A stretch of DNA of 64,000 nt from an uncultured Alistipes sp. (lineage in GTDB: Bacteria > Bacteroidota > Bacteroidia > Bacteroidales > Rikenellaceae): NCBI GenBank assembly GCA_949288735.1, contig CASELE010000001.1:1-64000 (forward strand), read 5' to 3'. The notes below the pieces were generated by a model. The model searched no databases. It was not told where the DNA came from and was given only the letters and a program-made list of their open reading frames with translations. Positions 18,417 through 27,043 of this stretch are shown here, one piece after another. The position numbers and the translations under genes are program-made. The first letter of the stretch is position 1. Every line of letters starts with the position of its first letter.

Positions 18417-19849
18417 AACGACTCATATTCCTGCCGCTGCTTCTGCTCGGATTCTGTTCCTGTTCGGCCGTCCGCCACTGTGCGGAGCCCGAACTCGACC
18501 TGCCCGACCGGATTGCCGGCGAAGAGCGCGATTCGCTGACGATCGCCGACATGGAGTGGTGGCGCTTCTATGGCGATACGGTGCTCTGCACCATCATCGA
18601 CCGTACGCTCGCCAACAACAAGGACATGCTGGCCTCCGCCGCGCGCGTGGAGCGCATGAGACAGCTGTACCGGGCCGACAAGGCCGAACGACTGCCCGAA
18701 TTTTCGGCTGGCCTGGCCGGTGAGAACGAGACAAACGACTACTACGACGAGACGCCGCTGCGCGATCCGGAGCATGGTCTGAAGGCAACGCTCAGCTGGG
18801 AGGCCGATCTGTGGGGGCGTCTGCGGTGGGCCAAGCGTCGGGGCGGAGCAGACTACCTCGCTTCTGTCGAGGAGTGGCGTGCGATGCGCATGACGCTCGT
18901 GGCCGAGGCCGCGTCGGCCTACTACCGTCTGATGGCGCTCGACAACGAGCTGGCCATCGTACGGCGTACGCTCACCACGCGTCGCGAGGACGTGCGGCAG
19001 GCGCAGCTCCGTTTCGAAGGGGGGCTGACCTCCGAGACTGTCTATCAGCAGGCGAAGGTGGAATATGCGAATACGGCTTCGCTCATCCCCGAGCTCGAGC
19101 AGCGTATCGAGACCACGGAGAACGCCCTGTCGCTGCTTATGGGCGAATATCCCGACTGGAAGGTCGTGCGCCGGCGGATGAATGTCGAACAGTCGCCGGT
19201 CGATACCCTCTTGCTTTCGGTCGGCATTCCGTCGGAGCTGTTGCAGCGGCGTCCCGACGTGCGGGCGGCCGAGCAGAGGCTTCGATCGGCGATGGCTTCG
19301 GTAGGCGTGGCTTACGCCGACCGCTTCCCCCGCCTGACGTTCCAGTTAACGGGCGGATGGGAGAACAACGAGATTACGGGCTTCTTCCGGTCGCCCTTCT
19401 CCTACATATTGGGTGATCTGACGGCTCCGCTCTTCGGATTCGGTCGTCGGAAGGCCCGTTACAAGGCCGAACTCGCGGCCTACGACGAGGCCCGTTATGC
19501 CTACGAAAAGAAAGTGCTCGAGGTGATGAACGAAGCCAACGACGCCGTCGTGGCCTATCACAGCGTCTGCCGCACGGCTACGCTGATGGTCAATTTGCGG
19601 GATGCGGCACGCAAATATGTCGATCTGGCCAACCTGCAGTATCGGGGCGGCAGCATCAACTATATCGACGTGCTCGACGCGCAGCGCCGTTATTTCGATG
19701 CGCAGATCAGCCTGAGCAACGCCGTGCGCGACGAATACCTCGCTCTGGTCGAACTCTACAAGGCTTTGGGCGGTGGCTGGAGCCTGCCCGGCGATAAGGC
19801 CCCCGTGCCCGGAACGGAAGAGAGGGTGCACACGCCGCGTCGTCGCTGA
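18413..19849 (+). CDS. RND outer-membrane factor lipoprotein (OprM/NodT-like)
   Basis: TolC-type outer-membrane channel of 478 residues that completes the efflux pump. The signal peptide ends at a lipobox (LLLLGFCSCSAVRHC), so the mature protein is probably lipid-anchored as in OprM. Two repeated outer-membrane efflux domains are visible, with long helical segments such as VYQQAKVEYANTASLIPELE and the repeat GGSINYIDVLDAQRRYFDAQ. The conserved PSELLQRRPDVRAAEQRL lies between them. The ATG overlaps the pump stop by four bases, implying coupled translation. A strong hairpin ends the operon. Confidence 0.95.
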   Translation: MKRLIFLPLLLLGFCSCSAVRHCAEPELDLPDRIAGEERDSLTIADMEWWRFYGDTVLCTIIDRTLANNKDMLASAARVERMRQLYRADKAERLPEFSAGLAGENETNDYYDETPLRDPEHGLKATLSWEADLWGRLRWAKRRGGADYLASVEEWRAMRMTLVAEAASAYYRLMALDNELAIVRRTLTTRREDVRQAQLRFEGGLTSETVYQQAKVEYANTASLIPELEQRIETTENALSLLMGEYPDWKVVRRRMNVEQSPVDTLLLSVGIPSELLQRRPDVRAAEQRLRSAMASVGVAYADRFPRLTFQLTGGWENNEITGFFRSPFSYILGDLTAPLFGFGRRKARYKAELAAYDEARYAYEKKVLEVMNEANDAVVAYHSVCRTATLMVNLRDAARKYVDLANLQYRGGSINYIDVLDAQRRYFDAQISLSNAVRDEYLALVELYKALGGGWSLPGDKAPVPGTEERVHTPRRR

Positions 19850-19872
19850 CACGGTCCGTACGGGGTTTGATG

Positions 19873-19913
19873 TACGAGGCCGGATGCTCCGATCGGGAGC
19901 ATCCGGCCTCGTA
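19873..19913. terminator. Bidirectional terminator between the efflux operon and DUF5606
   Basis: TACGAGGCCGGATGCTCC (19873-19890) pairs perfectly with 19896-19913 around a 5-base loop. It separates convergent genes and can serve both strands. Confidence 0.8.
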
Positions 19914-19937
19914 TGTTTCCGGTGCGGGTAGTCCGGA

Positions 19938-20366
19938 CTATGCCTTCTCCTGCGTCTCTTCGGTCTCCCCTTCGCCTGGCAGCTCGAATTTCGTGAATCC
20001 GGCATCGATCAACAGATTGTACCATGCAAAGCACTTCTTCATGTCGGAGAGGTGGACGCGCTGACGGTCGTATTCGGGAAGAAACTCGGCGAAGGCGGTG
20101 CGGAGTTTTTCGCCCTCTTCGCGAGAGTCGATCGCCCGCTTGCCACCGGTGTGGTCGTACAGACGGGTGAAGACCTCGGCCAGCGGAATGTCGCCCTCTT
20201 CGGTGAACATGGATATTTCGGTCAGCGCACTGACTTTTGCATGGCCCGATACGTTCGTTCGCTTTCCGTCGGTGAGCGACTCCACGATGACGCCGCGCGT
20301 CGATTGCGCCACATAGCGGTAGAGTCCGGGCTGGCCCGAGATGGCCAGAATCTCTTTCAGTTCCAT
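19938..20366 (-). CDS. DUF5606-family protein
   Basis: Cytosolic protein of 142 residues from a family largely confined to Bacteroidetes and of unknown function. The conserved N-terminus MELKEILAISGQPGLYRYVA and the segment GVIVESLTDGKRTNVSG are recognisable. A predicted helical middle (DMKKCFAWYNLLIDAG) and an acidic tail (EGETEETQEKA) follow. It has no signal peptide or membrane helix. The 39-base gap to the mechanosensitive channel gene upstream and the lack of its own visible promoter suggest co-transcription. Confidence 0.85.
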   Translation of the reverse strand: MELKEILAISGQPGLYRYVAQSTRGVIVESLTDGKRTNVSGHAKVSALTEISMFTEEGDIPLAEVFTRLYDHTGGKRAIDSREEGEKLRTAFAEFLPEYDRQRVHLSDMKKCFAWYNLLIDAGFTKFELPGEGETEETQEKA

Positions 20367-20405
20367 CGTTGCGTGTATAGGTGATAGTGTGTTTGTGCGG
20401 TACGC

Positions 20406-21320
20406 TCATTCCCCGTGCCGGAGGTGTACGTCCATCTGCGGGAAGGGGAATCCGATGCCCTTTTCGGGCAGAGTCTTGTATATCTTTTCGTTGTATTCGA
20501 AGAATACATCCCAGTAGTCGGCATTCTTCACCCATGCGCGTGCCGACAGATTGACCGAACTGTCGCCCAGCGAGGCGACCCAGACGACCGGTTCGGGTGT
20601 GCGGACGATCCGCGGATCCTCCTTCATCAGGTCGAGAATGGCCGCCCGGGCCGTGTCGACGCTGTCGCCGTAGGAGATTCCGACGCTCCACTCCACGCGA
20701 CGCAGTTCGGCGGTCGAGTAGTTGTCGATGATGGCCGTGGCGATGGTATTGTTCGGAATGTAGATGGTCTGGTTGTCGGGGGTGAGGATGACCGTCGAGA
20801 AGAGCTTGATCTCCTTTACCGTGCCGGACTGGCCCTGTGCCTCGATGTAGTCCCCCACGCGATAGGGCTTCATGAGCAGGATCATCACGCCGCCGGCAAA
20901 GTTCTGCGCCGTGCCGCTCAGGGCCATACCGATGGCCAGCGTGGCCGAGGCAAAGAGGGCGACAATCGAGGTGACGTTGACGCCGAGCGTCTGGATGACG
21001 CACAGAATCAGTATGATGACCAGTACGACTCTTGTCGTGTGCCGCAGGAACGATCGCAGCGACGCGTCGACCCGGCGCCGCTCGGTCAGGGCATCCAGCA
21101 GTCGTATTGCCCGGCGGATAAGCCAGCGGCCTACGGCGTAGATGGCCAGCGCGATGAGAATCTTCACCACGATCCACACGGCGTCGTCGGCCAGACTCAT
21201 AAGCAGCTCCTTGAGATCGAGATGGACCACCTTGTCGATAGCCTCGGTCAGATTGGCCTTCTGTACGCTGTCGGGCAGTATCAGCGGTTGGGCTTCGGTC
21301 GCCTGCAGGAGATGAAACAT
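20406..21320 (-). CDS. MscS-family mechanosensitive ion channel
   Basis: Small-conductance mechanosensitive channel that relieves turgor during osmotic down-shift. The 304 residues contain three predicted membrane helices in about 35-150, including the Gly/Ala-rich pore helix ALFASATLAIGMALSGTAQN. The cytoplasmic beta and alpha/beta domains carry the signature MKPYRVGDYIEAQGQSGTV and end near residue 300. An N-terminal stretch of about 30 residues precedes the first helix. It is transcribed divergently from serB, with the two -7 elements only about 20 bases apart. Confidence 0.93.
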   Translation of the reverse strand: MFHLLQATEAQPLILPDSVQKANLTEAIDKVVHLDLKELLMSLADDAVWIVVKILIALAIYAVGRWLIRRAIRLLDALTERRRVDASLRSFLRHTTRVVLVIILILCVIQTLGVNVTSIVALFASATLAIGMALSGTAQNFAGGVMILLMKPYRVGDYIEAQGQSGTVKEIKLFSTVILTPDNQTIYIPNNTIATAIIDNYSTAELRRVEWSVGISYGDSVDTARAAILDLMKEDPRIVRTPEPVVWVASLGDSSVNLSARAWVKNADYWDVFFEYNEKIYKTLPEKGIGFPFPQMDVHLRHGE

Positions 21321-21346
21321 GGGTTACATTCTATTGATTCGAAGAG

Positions 21347-21354
21347 CAAAAATA
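21347..21354 (-). promoter_or_regulatory. -7 element of mscS
   Basis: Minus-strand TATTTTTG matches TAnnTTTG and lies 27 bases upstream of the mscS start. It is part of a divergent promoter region with serB. Confidence 0.5.
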
Positions 21355-21375
21355 GCAAAAAAAAGGGAATATCGC

Positions 21376-21383
21376 TATCTTTG
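21376..21383 (+). promoter_or_regulatory. -7 element of serB
   Basis: TATCTTTG, 27 bases before the serB ATG. No clear -33 box is seen in the A-rich sequence upstream. Confidence 0.55.
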
Positions 21384-21409
21384 CCTGTCAAAAGAAAACG
21401 ACGCGTACG

Positions 21410-22633
21410 ATGGAAAACGAAGTGGAGATTATCCAGGTCAATATATCGGGCGAAGACAAGCCCGGCATGACTACCTCGCTGACGGAGATTCTGGCCCGTT
21501 ACGATGCTACGATTCTCGATATCGGACAGGCCAACATCCACCAGTCGCTGACGCTGGGCATCCTCTTCCTCACGACGCCCGACCGTTCGGGGCACATCAT
21601 GAAAGAGCTGCTCTTCAAGGCATCGGAACTGGGCATCACCATCCGGTTTACCCCCATCTCCGAGCCTGACTACGACGAATGGGTCGACGGACAGGGCAAG
21701 AATCGCTACATCATCACGCTGCTCGGGCGTCAGGTGACGGCTCGCCACATAGCCGAGGTGACGCGCGTGGTGGCCGAACACCGGCTCAACATAGATGCCA
21801 TACGCCGTCTGACGGGCCGTGTGCCGCTGCACCGTCAGGAGGACCAGGCCGCCAAGTCGTGCATCGAACTTTCGGTGCGCGGTTCGCTCGCCGAATCGGA
21901 CAAGAGCGCGATGCAGGCCCGGTTCATGGATCTGTCGGACCTGGGCCTCGACGTCTCCTTCCAGAAGGACGACATCTTCCGCCGCAGCCGCCGTCTTATC
22001 TGTTTCGATATGGATTCGACGCTCATCGAGACCGAGGTGATCGACGAGCTGGCCGAACGCGCCGGCGTCGGGGAGCAGGTGCGCGAGATCACGGCACGCG
22101 CCATGCGCGGCGAGATCGACTTCCGCGAGAGCTTTGCCGAACGCGTGGCCCTGCTGCGCGGTCTCGACGTCTCGGTGATGGAGGAGATTGCCAATGCGCT
22201 GCCCATCACCGAGGGACTCGAGCGGATGATGACCGTGCTGCGGCGCGTGGGATACAAGACGGCCATCCTTTCGGGCGGATTCACCTATTTCGGCAACTAT
22301 CTGCGCCGCAAGTACGGATTCGACTACGTCTATGCCAACGAACTGGAGATAGAGGATGGCAGGCTCACGGGCCGCTTCACGGGCGAGGTGGTGGACGGAC
22401 GCCGCAAGGCAGAGCTGCTGCGGCTGCTCTGCCAGTTCGAGGGTATCAACCTCGCGCAGTCGGTCGCCGTGGGCGACGGGGCGAACGACCTGCCGATGCT
22501 CAGCATCGCCGGTCTCGGAATAGCCTTCCATGCCAAACCCAAGGTGAAGGCTACGGCGCGGCAGTCGATTTCGACCATCGGGCTCGACGGCATTCTCTAC
22601 TTCCTCGGTCTGAAGGATTCGCGTATCGAATGA
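21410..22633 (+). CDS. serB: Phosphoserine phosphatase with N-terminal ACT domains
   Basis: Last step of serine synthesis: O-phosphoserine to serine, Mg-dependent, cytosolic. The 407 residues start with two ACT-like regulatory domains (about 1-90, QVNISGEDKPGMTTSLTEIL, and about 95-180, IITLLGRQVTARHIAEVT). The HAD catalytic domain follows, with nucleophile Asp in CFDMDSTLIETEVIDELA, motif II Ser in TAILSGGFTYFG, and motif III/IV in VGDGANDLPML. ACT domains suggest amino-acid feedback. Its partner genes serC and serA are about 36 kb away in the same window. The stop overlaps the next ATG (ATGA). Confidence 0.96.
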   Translation: MENEVEIIQVNISGEDKPGMTTSLTEILARYDATILDIGQANIHQSLTLGILFLTTPDRSGHIMKELLFKASELGITIRFTPISEPDYDEWVDGQGKNRYIITLLGRQVTARHIAEVTRVVAEHRLNIDAIRRLTGRVPLHRQEDQAAKSCIELSVRGSLAESDKSAMQARFMDLSDLGLDVSFQKDDIFRRSRRLICFDMDSTLIETEVIDELAERAGVGEQVREITARAMRGEIDFRESFAERVALLRGLDVSVMEEIANALPITEGLERMMTVLRRVGYKTAILSGGFTYFGNYLRRKYGFDYVYANELEIEDGRLTGRFTGEVVDGRRKAELLRLLCQFEGINLAQSVAVGDGANDLPMLSIAGLGIAFHAKPKVKATARQSISTIGLDGILYFLGLKDSRIE

Positions 22634-23409
22634 TACTTCGCCGCTTCCGTTTCGTGCTGCGGGCCGTCTGGGTACTGCTTGTCGTCGGATGTTACGACAA
22701 TGCCGGAGAGCCGTCCGTCGGTCCTCCCTCCGTACCGCCCGCTACGACGACGCTCGCCGAATTGCGGCGTCTCTATGCGGGAAGCCCCTTTCGGGTCGAA
22801 GGCGATGTCGTGGTGCGCGGCCGCGTTACCTCGAGCGACGAGGCCGGCAACTTCTACCGTACCCTGATGCTCGAGGAGGAGGGCGCGGCGGTCGAACTGT
22901 TGGCAGGCATCGACGGGCTGCACAACATCTACCCTCCCGGCTGCGAGGTCACGCTGTCGCTCCGCGGCCTGGCGCTGGGCGAACGCTACGGCGTGCTTCA
23001 GGTCGGACGTCTCCCGGAAGCGGGAAGCAGCTATGAGACCGACTATATCGGTTCCCGGGCGGCGCTCGACAATCATCTTTTCCGGGGCGAATGCTCCGGA
23101 CCGCCCGCTCCCGCGGTGCTGACGCTTGGAGAACTCACGCCGTCGATGGCGGGCCGGCTCGTCCGCATCGACGGACTGCGTTATCTGCCAGACAGTCTCG
23201 AAGAGGGGACATGGTCCGGGTACCGGCGTTTTGTCGATGACGAGGGAGGGTCGATCCGCACCTATACGCGCTCCTATGCCTCGTTCGCCGACGAGCCGAT
23301 ACCGACGGGCGAGGTGCTGCTCGTAGGCATTTTGCAATATACCTCCCGTTCCGATACGACGGTGAACTATCTGCTCAAACTGCGCGATGCGGAAGATTGC
23401 TGGTATTGA
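22630..23409 (+). CDS. DUF5689-domain lipoprotein (first of a pair)
   Basis: Predicted envelope lipoprotein of 259 residues. The signal peptide ends at a lipobox (VLLVVGCYDNAG). The rest carries a DUF5689/OB-fold-like region: a VRGRVTSSDEAGNFYRTLML strand pattern, then GCEVTLSLRGLALGERYGVLQ. This domain is common in Bacteroidetes surface proteins and often sits beside endonuclease/exonuclease/phosphatase or adhesin modules, but none is fused here. The ATG overlaps the serB stop (ATGA), so translation is probably coupled to serB, although the functional link is unclear. It shares its architecture with the next gene. Function unknown. Confidence 0.75.
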   Translation: MILRRFRFVLRAVWVLLVVGCYDNAGEPSVGPPSVPPATTTLAELRRLYAGSPFRVEGDVVVRGRVTSSDEAGNFYRTLMLEEEGAAVELLAGIDGLHNIYPPGCEVTLSLRGLALGERYGVLQVGRLPEAGSSYETDYIGSRAALDNHLFRGECSGPPAPAVLTLGELTPSMAGRLVRIDGLRYLPDSLEEGTWSGYRRFVDDEGGSIRTYTRSYASFADEPIPTGEVLLVGILQYTSRSDTTVNYLLKLRDAEDCWY

Positions 23410-24283
23410 ACCGTACCCGGCCGGCGGTGCCTCTGTGTCAGCTGTCCGTCGTCGGACAGGCCTCGTGCGGTGTGCCGGTCTTGTCGGCTTGCTGCTCGTG
23501 TCGTCATGGCCGTTCGTCTCCTGCGATCGCGCCACCGAGCCCCGGTACGGCAGCGGACCCGGGGAACATGCCTCCATCGCCTACCTCAAGTCGCTCTGCA
23601 GCGATCGTACGGTCCGTATAGCGGAGGAGCTGACCGTCGAAGGCATCGTTACGGCCAACGATATTCGCGGGGAATTTCCGCGACGTCTCATGGTGGAAGA
23701 TGCCACGGCCGGCATCGGCATCGAGATGGATCATACGGATCTTTCGGACCTCTATCCGCTGGGGGCACGGGTCGTGGTGCACTGTTCGGGACTGGCGCTG
23801 GGCGAATATGGCGGCAAGGTGCAGCTGGGCGCTCCGCCTACGGGCGACTACGGCGTGGACCGTATCGCCCGTGCCGACATTCCGCGCCATGTACGCTGCA
23901 CCGAACTCAATGCGCGGGAGCGTCGTCCGCGGACAATGCTCATCGGCGAACTCCGCCCTGCCGACGCGGATACCTATGTGCGTTTCACCGGGGTGCATTT
24001 CCGCGAGGCGGGAGCTCCGTGGTGCGCCTCCGATTCGGTGAGCGGCGAGCCCGTCACGACGTTCCGCACGCTGGTCGATGCATCGGGTGCCGAATTGACG
24101 GTGCGGGTCCTGCCCTCCTGCCATTATGCGATGGAGCCCGTACCGCAGGGTACGGGCTCGGTAAACGGCATCGTCGATTATTTCGACGGGGCGATTTCGC
24201 TACGGATTGTCAACTACGAGATAGACCTCGAACTCAGTGCTGCAGTGCCTCCCACAGCATCTCCTTCAGCTGTCGGATATTGA
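23387..24283 (+). CDS. DUF5689-domain lipoprotein (second of a pair)
   Basis: Paralogue of the preceding gene, with the same ordered features: lipobox ([12 protein letters not shown]), then [20 protein letters not shown] and [21 protein letters not shown]. The ATG used gives 298 residues but an odd 25-residue polar leader before the signal peptide. A GTG at 23465 would start [12 protein letters not shown] and give a cleaner lipoprotein signal, so the true start may be there. It overlaps the first paralogue by 23 bases from the ATG, or not at all from the GTG. Its 3' end overlaps the 3' end of obgE by 50 bases on the opposite strand. Function unknown. Confidence 0.7.
   Translation: MRKIAGIEPYPAGGASVSAVRRRTGLVRCAGLVGLLLVSSWPFVSCDRATEPRYGSGPGEHASIAYLKSLCSDRTVRIAEELTVEGIVTANDIRGEFPRRLMVEDATAGIGIEMDHTDLSDLYPLGARVVVHCSGLALGEYGGKVQLGAPPTGDYGVDRIARADIPRHVRCTELNARERRPRTMLIGELRPADADTYVRFTGVHFREAGAPWCASDSVSGEPVTTFRTLVDASGAELTVRVLPSCHYAMEPVPQGTGSVNGIVDYFDGAISLRIVNYEIDLELSAAVPPTASPSAVGY
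24134..24159. other. Perfect hairpin inside the second DUF5689 gene
   Basis: GAGCCCGTACC (24134-24144), loop GCAG, and GGTACGGGCTC (24149-24159) form an 11-bp perfect stem within coding sequence. On the minus strand it lies 75 bases past the obgE stop and could define the obgE 3' end, although no T run follows. Confidence 0.45.
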
Positions 24284-25226
24284 GGCCCGAAACCGAGGAT
24301 ATGAATACGGTGGGTACCCCCTCGGGCAACTGCCCGCGCATCTGTCCGATCAGTTCGTCGTCGAGCAGATCGCACTTCGTGACGGCCAGCAGCCGCTGTT
24401 TGTCCAGCAGTTCGGGGTTGTACTGCGTGAGCTCGCCCAGCAGGATGTCATAGTCGCGGCGCAGATCGTCGCTGTCGGCCGGAATCATGAAGAGCAACAC
24501 GGAGTTGCGTTCGATGTGACGCAGAAAACGGGTGCCCAGTCCGCGCCCTTCGTGCGCCCCTTCGATGATACCCGGAATGTCGGCCATGACGAACGACTTG
24601 TGGTCGTGTACCTCCACGATGCCCAGATTGGGCTCGAGCGTAGTGAAGGCGTAGTCGGCGATTTTGGGCTTGGCGGCCGATACGACCGAGAGCAACGTAC
24701 TCTTGCCCGCGTTGGGGAAACCGACCAGGCCGACGTCGGCGAGCACCTTCAACTCGAGGATAAAGGCCCCTTCGGCCCCCTCCTCGCCGGGTTGCGCATA
24801 GCGTGGCGTCTGGTTCGTGGCGCTGCGGAAGTGCCAGTTGCCCAGACCTCCCCTGCCCCCTTTCAGCAGTACGAGACGTTCGCCCTCTTCGGTCACCTCG
24901 CCTACGATTTCGCCCGTTTCGGCATTGCGGGCCACGGTACCCAGCGGTACGGGAATGACGATATCCTTCGCATCCTTTCCGGTGGAGCGGGCCCCCGAAC
25001 CGTTACCGCCGTCTTCGGCAAACTGGTGACGCTGGTACTTGAGGTGGATGAGCGTCCAGTATTGACGGTCGCCCTGCAGGATGATGCTTCCGCCCCGCCC
25101 GCCGTCACCGCCGTCGGGACCGCCGAAGGCGACGAACTTCTCGCGGCGGAAATGGGCCGAGCCGGCGCCTCCATGACCCGAACGGGCGAATATCTTGACG
25201 TAATCCACAAAGTTGGAACCTGCCAT
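24234..25226 (-). CDS. obgE: Obg-family GTPase
   Basis: Ribosome-assembly and stress-linked GTPase acting on the 50S subunit. The 330-residue protein has the Gly-rich Obg domain at about 1-158 ([20 protein letters not shown]), then a GTPase domain with P-loop [12 protein letters not shown], switch [16 protein letters not shown], and NKxD-like TKCD. The [13 protein letters not shown] start is preferred because an in-frame ATG 15 codons upstream lies on the promoter side of a perfect -7 element. Its 3' end overlaps the convergent DUF5689 gene. The variable C-terminal OCT domain is absent, as in many Bacteroidetes. Confidence 0.96.
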   Translation of the reverse strand: MAGSNFVDYVKIFARSGHGGAGSAHFRREKFVAFGGPDGGDGGRGGSIILQGDRQYWTLIHLKYQRHQFAEDGGNGSGARSTGKDAKDIVIPVPLGTVARNAETGEIVGEVTEEGERLVLLKGGRGGLGNWHFRSATNQTPRYAQPGEEGAEGAFILELKVLADVGLVGFPNAGKSTLLSVVSAAKPKIADYAFTTLEPNLGIVEVHDHKSFVMADIPGIIEGAHEGRGLGTRFLRHIERNSVLLFMIPADSDDLRRDYDILLGELTQYNPELLDKQRLLAVTKCDLLDDELIGQMRGQLPEGVPTVFISSVSGLNIRQLKEMLWEALQH

Positions 25227-25245
25227 AGTCGTTGCTTTTGATGCG

Positions 25246-25253
25246 CAAAGATA
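25246..25253 (-). promoter_or_regulatory. -7 element of obgE
   Basis: Minus-strand TATCTTTG lies 19 bases before the obgE start, making the longer in-frame start unlikely. The 172 bases between obgE and the dnaA stop hold no other gene I can support. Confidence 0.55.
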
Positions 25254-25398
25254 CGAAAAAAACCGCGACACCCATGCGGTGCGGCGGCTTTCGGCCGGTA
25301 AGGGGCAGTGCTCTGGGCATCCGCGGAGGAGGGGCGCCCGCCGTTCCGGTTCCTCTTCGCCGGGTCTCCCCCGGAAGGGTGCGGGGCCGTCCGAAGCG

Positions 25399-26814
25399 CT
25401 ACAGCGCGAGGACCTGACGCTCGATCTCCTCGACCTGGTGCCGGAAGCTCTTGTCGGTTTCGATAAGGTTCGATACCGCCTTGCACGAGTGGAGTACCGT
25501 GGCGTGATTGCGTCCGCCGATGGCGGCTCCGATAGCCGTGAGAGGGGCCTTCGTATGCTGTTTGGCCAGATACATGGCGATCTGCCGCGCCTGAGCGATT
25601 TCGCGCGTGCGCTCCGCGGAGTTGAACCGTTCGAATTCGAGCCCGAGGTAGCTGCACACGACTTCGATGATGCGGTCGATGGTGATCTCGCTGCGGTCGA
25701 TCTGCACGTAGGCCTTCAGCACCTCCTTGGCGAGCGCGGGGGTGATGCGGCGTCCGAGGAACGAGGCGTTGGCCGCCAGCGAGGAGAGTGCCCCCTCGAT
25801 TTCGCGCACGTTGGCCGAGATGTTGTCGGCGAGATACTGCACCACCTCGTCGGTAAGCTCCGCCCCCAGTTTCTGCGATTTGGCGCGGATGATCTTCACC
25901 TTGGTCTCGTAGTCGGGCAGATCGAGCCGTGCGGAAAGCCCCCACTTGAAACGGGTGAGCAGCCGCTGTTCGATGTCCTTCAGCTCGACGGGCGGCTTGT
26001 CCGAGGTGAGGATGAGCTGCTTGCCTGTAAGCTGCAGGTGATTGAATATGTTGAAGAAGGCGTTCTGCGTACCCGTTTTGCCGGTCAGCTCCTGGATGTC
26101 GTCGATGATGAGTACGTCGATCATCTGGTAGAAGTGGATGAAATCGGGTATCTCGCCGTTCTTGTAGGCCGTCTGGAACTGGGCCTGGAACTTGTTCATC
26201 GAGACGTAGAGCACCTGCAGCTCCGGATGCCGCAGCCGCACCTCGTGGCCTACCGACTGGGCGATATGGGTCTTGCCGAGGCCGGAGTTGCCGTAGATGT
26301 AGAGCGGGTTGAAGGGGTTGTCACCCGGGGTCACCGCCACGGACATGGCCGCCGAACGGGCCAGCCGGTTGCACTCGCCCTCGATGAAGTTGGCGAAGGT
26401 GTAGTTCGGATTGAGTTGCGGATCGATGGAGATCCGTCGAAGTCCCGGGATGACGAAGGGGTTCTTCGGCAGGTTCGCCGTGTTGCTCTGGGCCGTGAAC
26501 GACGGCACCGCGGTCGGATGCGTGGTGGTCGTCTCGCCTGCGGCCGGAGTCTCGCTGCGCGGTACGGCATAGTGCAACTTCGTCTGGCTGCCGTAGTACT
26601 GCGAGATGATCGGGCGCAGGAACGGGATGTAGTTCTTCTCGATCTGGTAGACGTAGCTCGCGTTGGGAACACGCAGGCGCAGCGTCGTCCCGTCGAAGGC
26701 GATCGGAACGATGGGTCGGAACCAGCGGGCGAACTCCTCCTCGGAGGTCTCGGCCTTGATCCGATCCAGGCAATTTTGCCACATGTCGCTGTATGTCTGT
26801 GTGTTATTCAACAT
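25399..26814 (-). CDS. dnaA: Chromosomal replication initiator DnaA
   Basis: AAA+ protein that opens oriC and acts as a transcription regulator. The 471 residues show domain I (about 1-85, [21 protein letters not shown]), a short linker, and domain III with Walker [10 protein letters not shown] and Walker [11 protein letters not shown]. Domain IV carries the DnaA-box-recognition signature [15 protein letters not shown]. It is complete and single. dnaN is not adjacent and no clear oriC is visible, so dnaA is probably isolated from the usual replication genes, as is common in Bacteroidetes. A DnaA-box-like sequence lies upstream and may mediate autoregulation. Confidence 0.97.
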   Translation of the reverse strand: MLNNTQTYSDMWQNCLDRIKAETSEEEFARWFRPIVPIAFDGTTLRLRVPNASYVYQIEKNYIPFLRPIISQYYGSQTKLHYAVPRSETPAAGETTTTHPTAVPSFTAQSNTANLPKNPFVIPGLRRISIDPQLNPNYTFANFIEGECNRLARSAAMSVAVTPGDNPFNPLYIYGNSGLGKTHIAQSVGHEVRLRHPELQVLYVSMNKFQAQFQTAYKNGEIPDFIHFYQMIDVLIIDDIQELTGKTGTQNAFFNIFNHLQLTGKQLILTSDKPPVELKDIEQRLLTRFKWGLSARLDLPDYETKVKIIRAKSQKLGAELTDEVVQYLADNISANVREIEGALSSLAANASFLGRRITPALAKEVLKAYVQIDRSEITIDRIIEVVCSYLGLEFERFNSAERTREIAQARQIAMYLAKQHTKAPLTAIGAAIGGRNHATVLHSCKAVSNLIETDKSFRHQVEEIERQVLAL

Positions 26815-26845
26815 GGTAAGGGCGTGCTCTCGTTTTTCGCTGGGA

Positions 26846-26860
26846 CAAAGTTGGGGATAA
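26846..26860 (-). promoter_or_regulatory. Possible dnaA promoter overlapping a DnaA-box-like site
   Basis: Minus-strand CAACTTTG (26846-26853) is one mismatch from TAnnTTTG. TTATCCCCA (26852-26860) is one mismatch from the DnaA box TTATCCACA and overlaps it. This would suit autorepression, but both matches are imperfect. Confidence 0.3.
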
Positions 26861-26954
26861 AATCCCGAAATTATTCCCGGGTTCGGGTTGCAAATTCTGA
26901 ATTTTTATATATGGAAATAGACCGCTCTCGGACCCCCTATTTTTAACTCCTTGA

Positions 26955-26986
26955 TTGTGTGGATTCGATTTTTTTCGTTATATTTG
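26955..26986 (+). promoter_or_regulatory. Promoter of the phosphohexomutase gene
   Basis: TTGT (26955-26958) and TATATTTG (26979-26986) are spaced by 20 bases, 57 bases before the ATG. Confidence 0.6.
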
Positions 26987-27043
26987 CGTATAAATATTTT
27001 TGAAGGCTGAAGAGTCGTACTTATAAATCAAAACTATAAGACT

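Noticed and set aside
25227..25271. N-terminal extension of obgE
   Set aside because: It overlaps the -7 element, so the message would start after that ATG.
26815..27043. Possible oriC beside dnaA
   Set aside because: Only 228 bases, one DnaA-box-like site with one mismatch and one weaker match, no box cluster or AT-rich repeat array. Judged a promoter region. GC-skew and box counting over the genome would decide.
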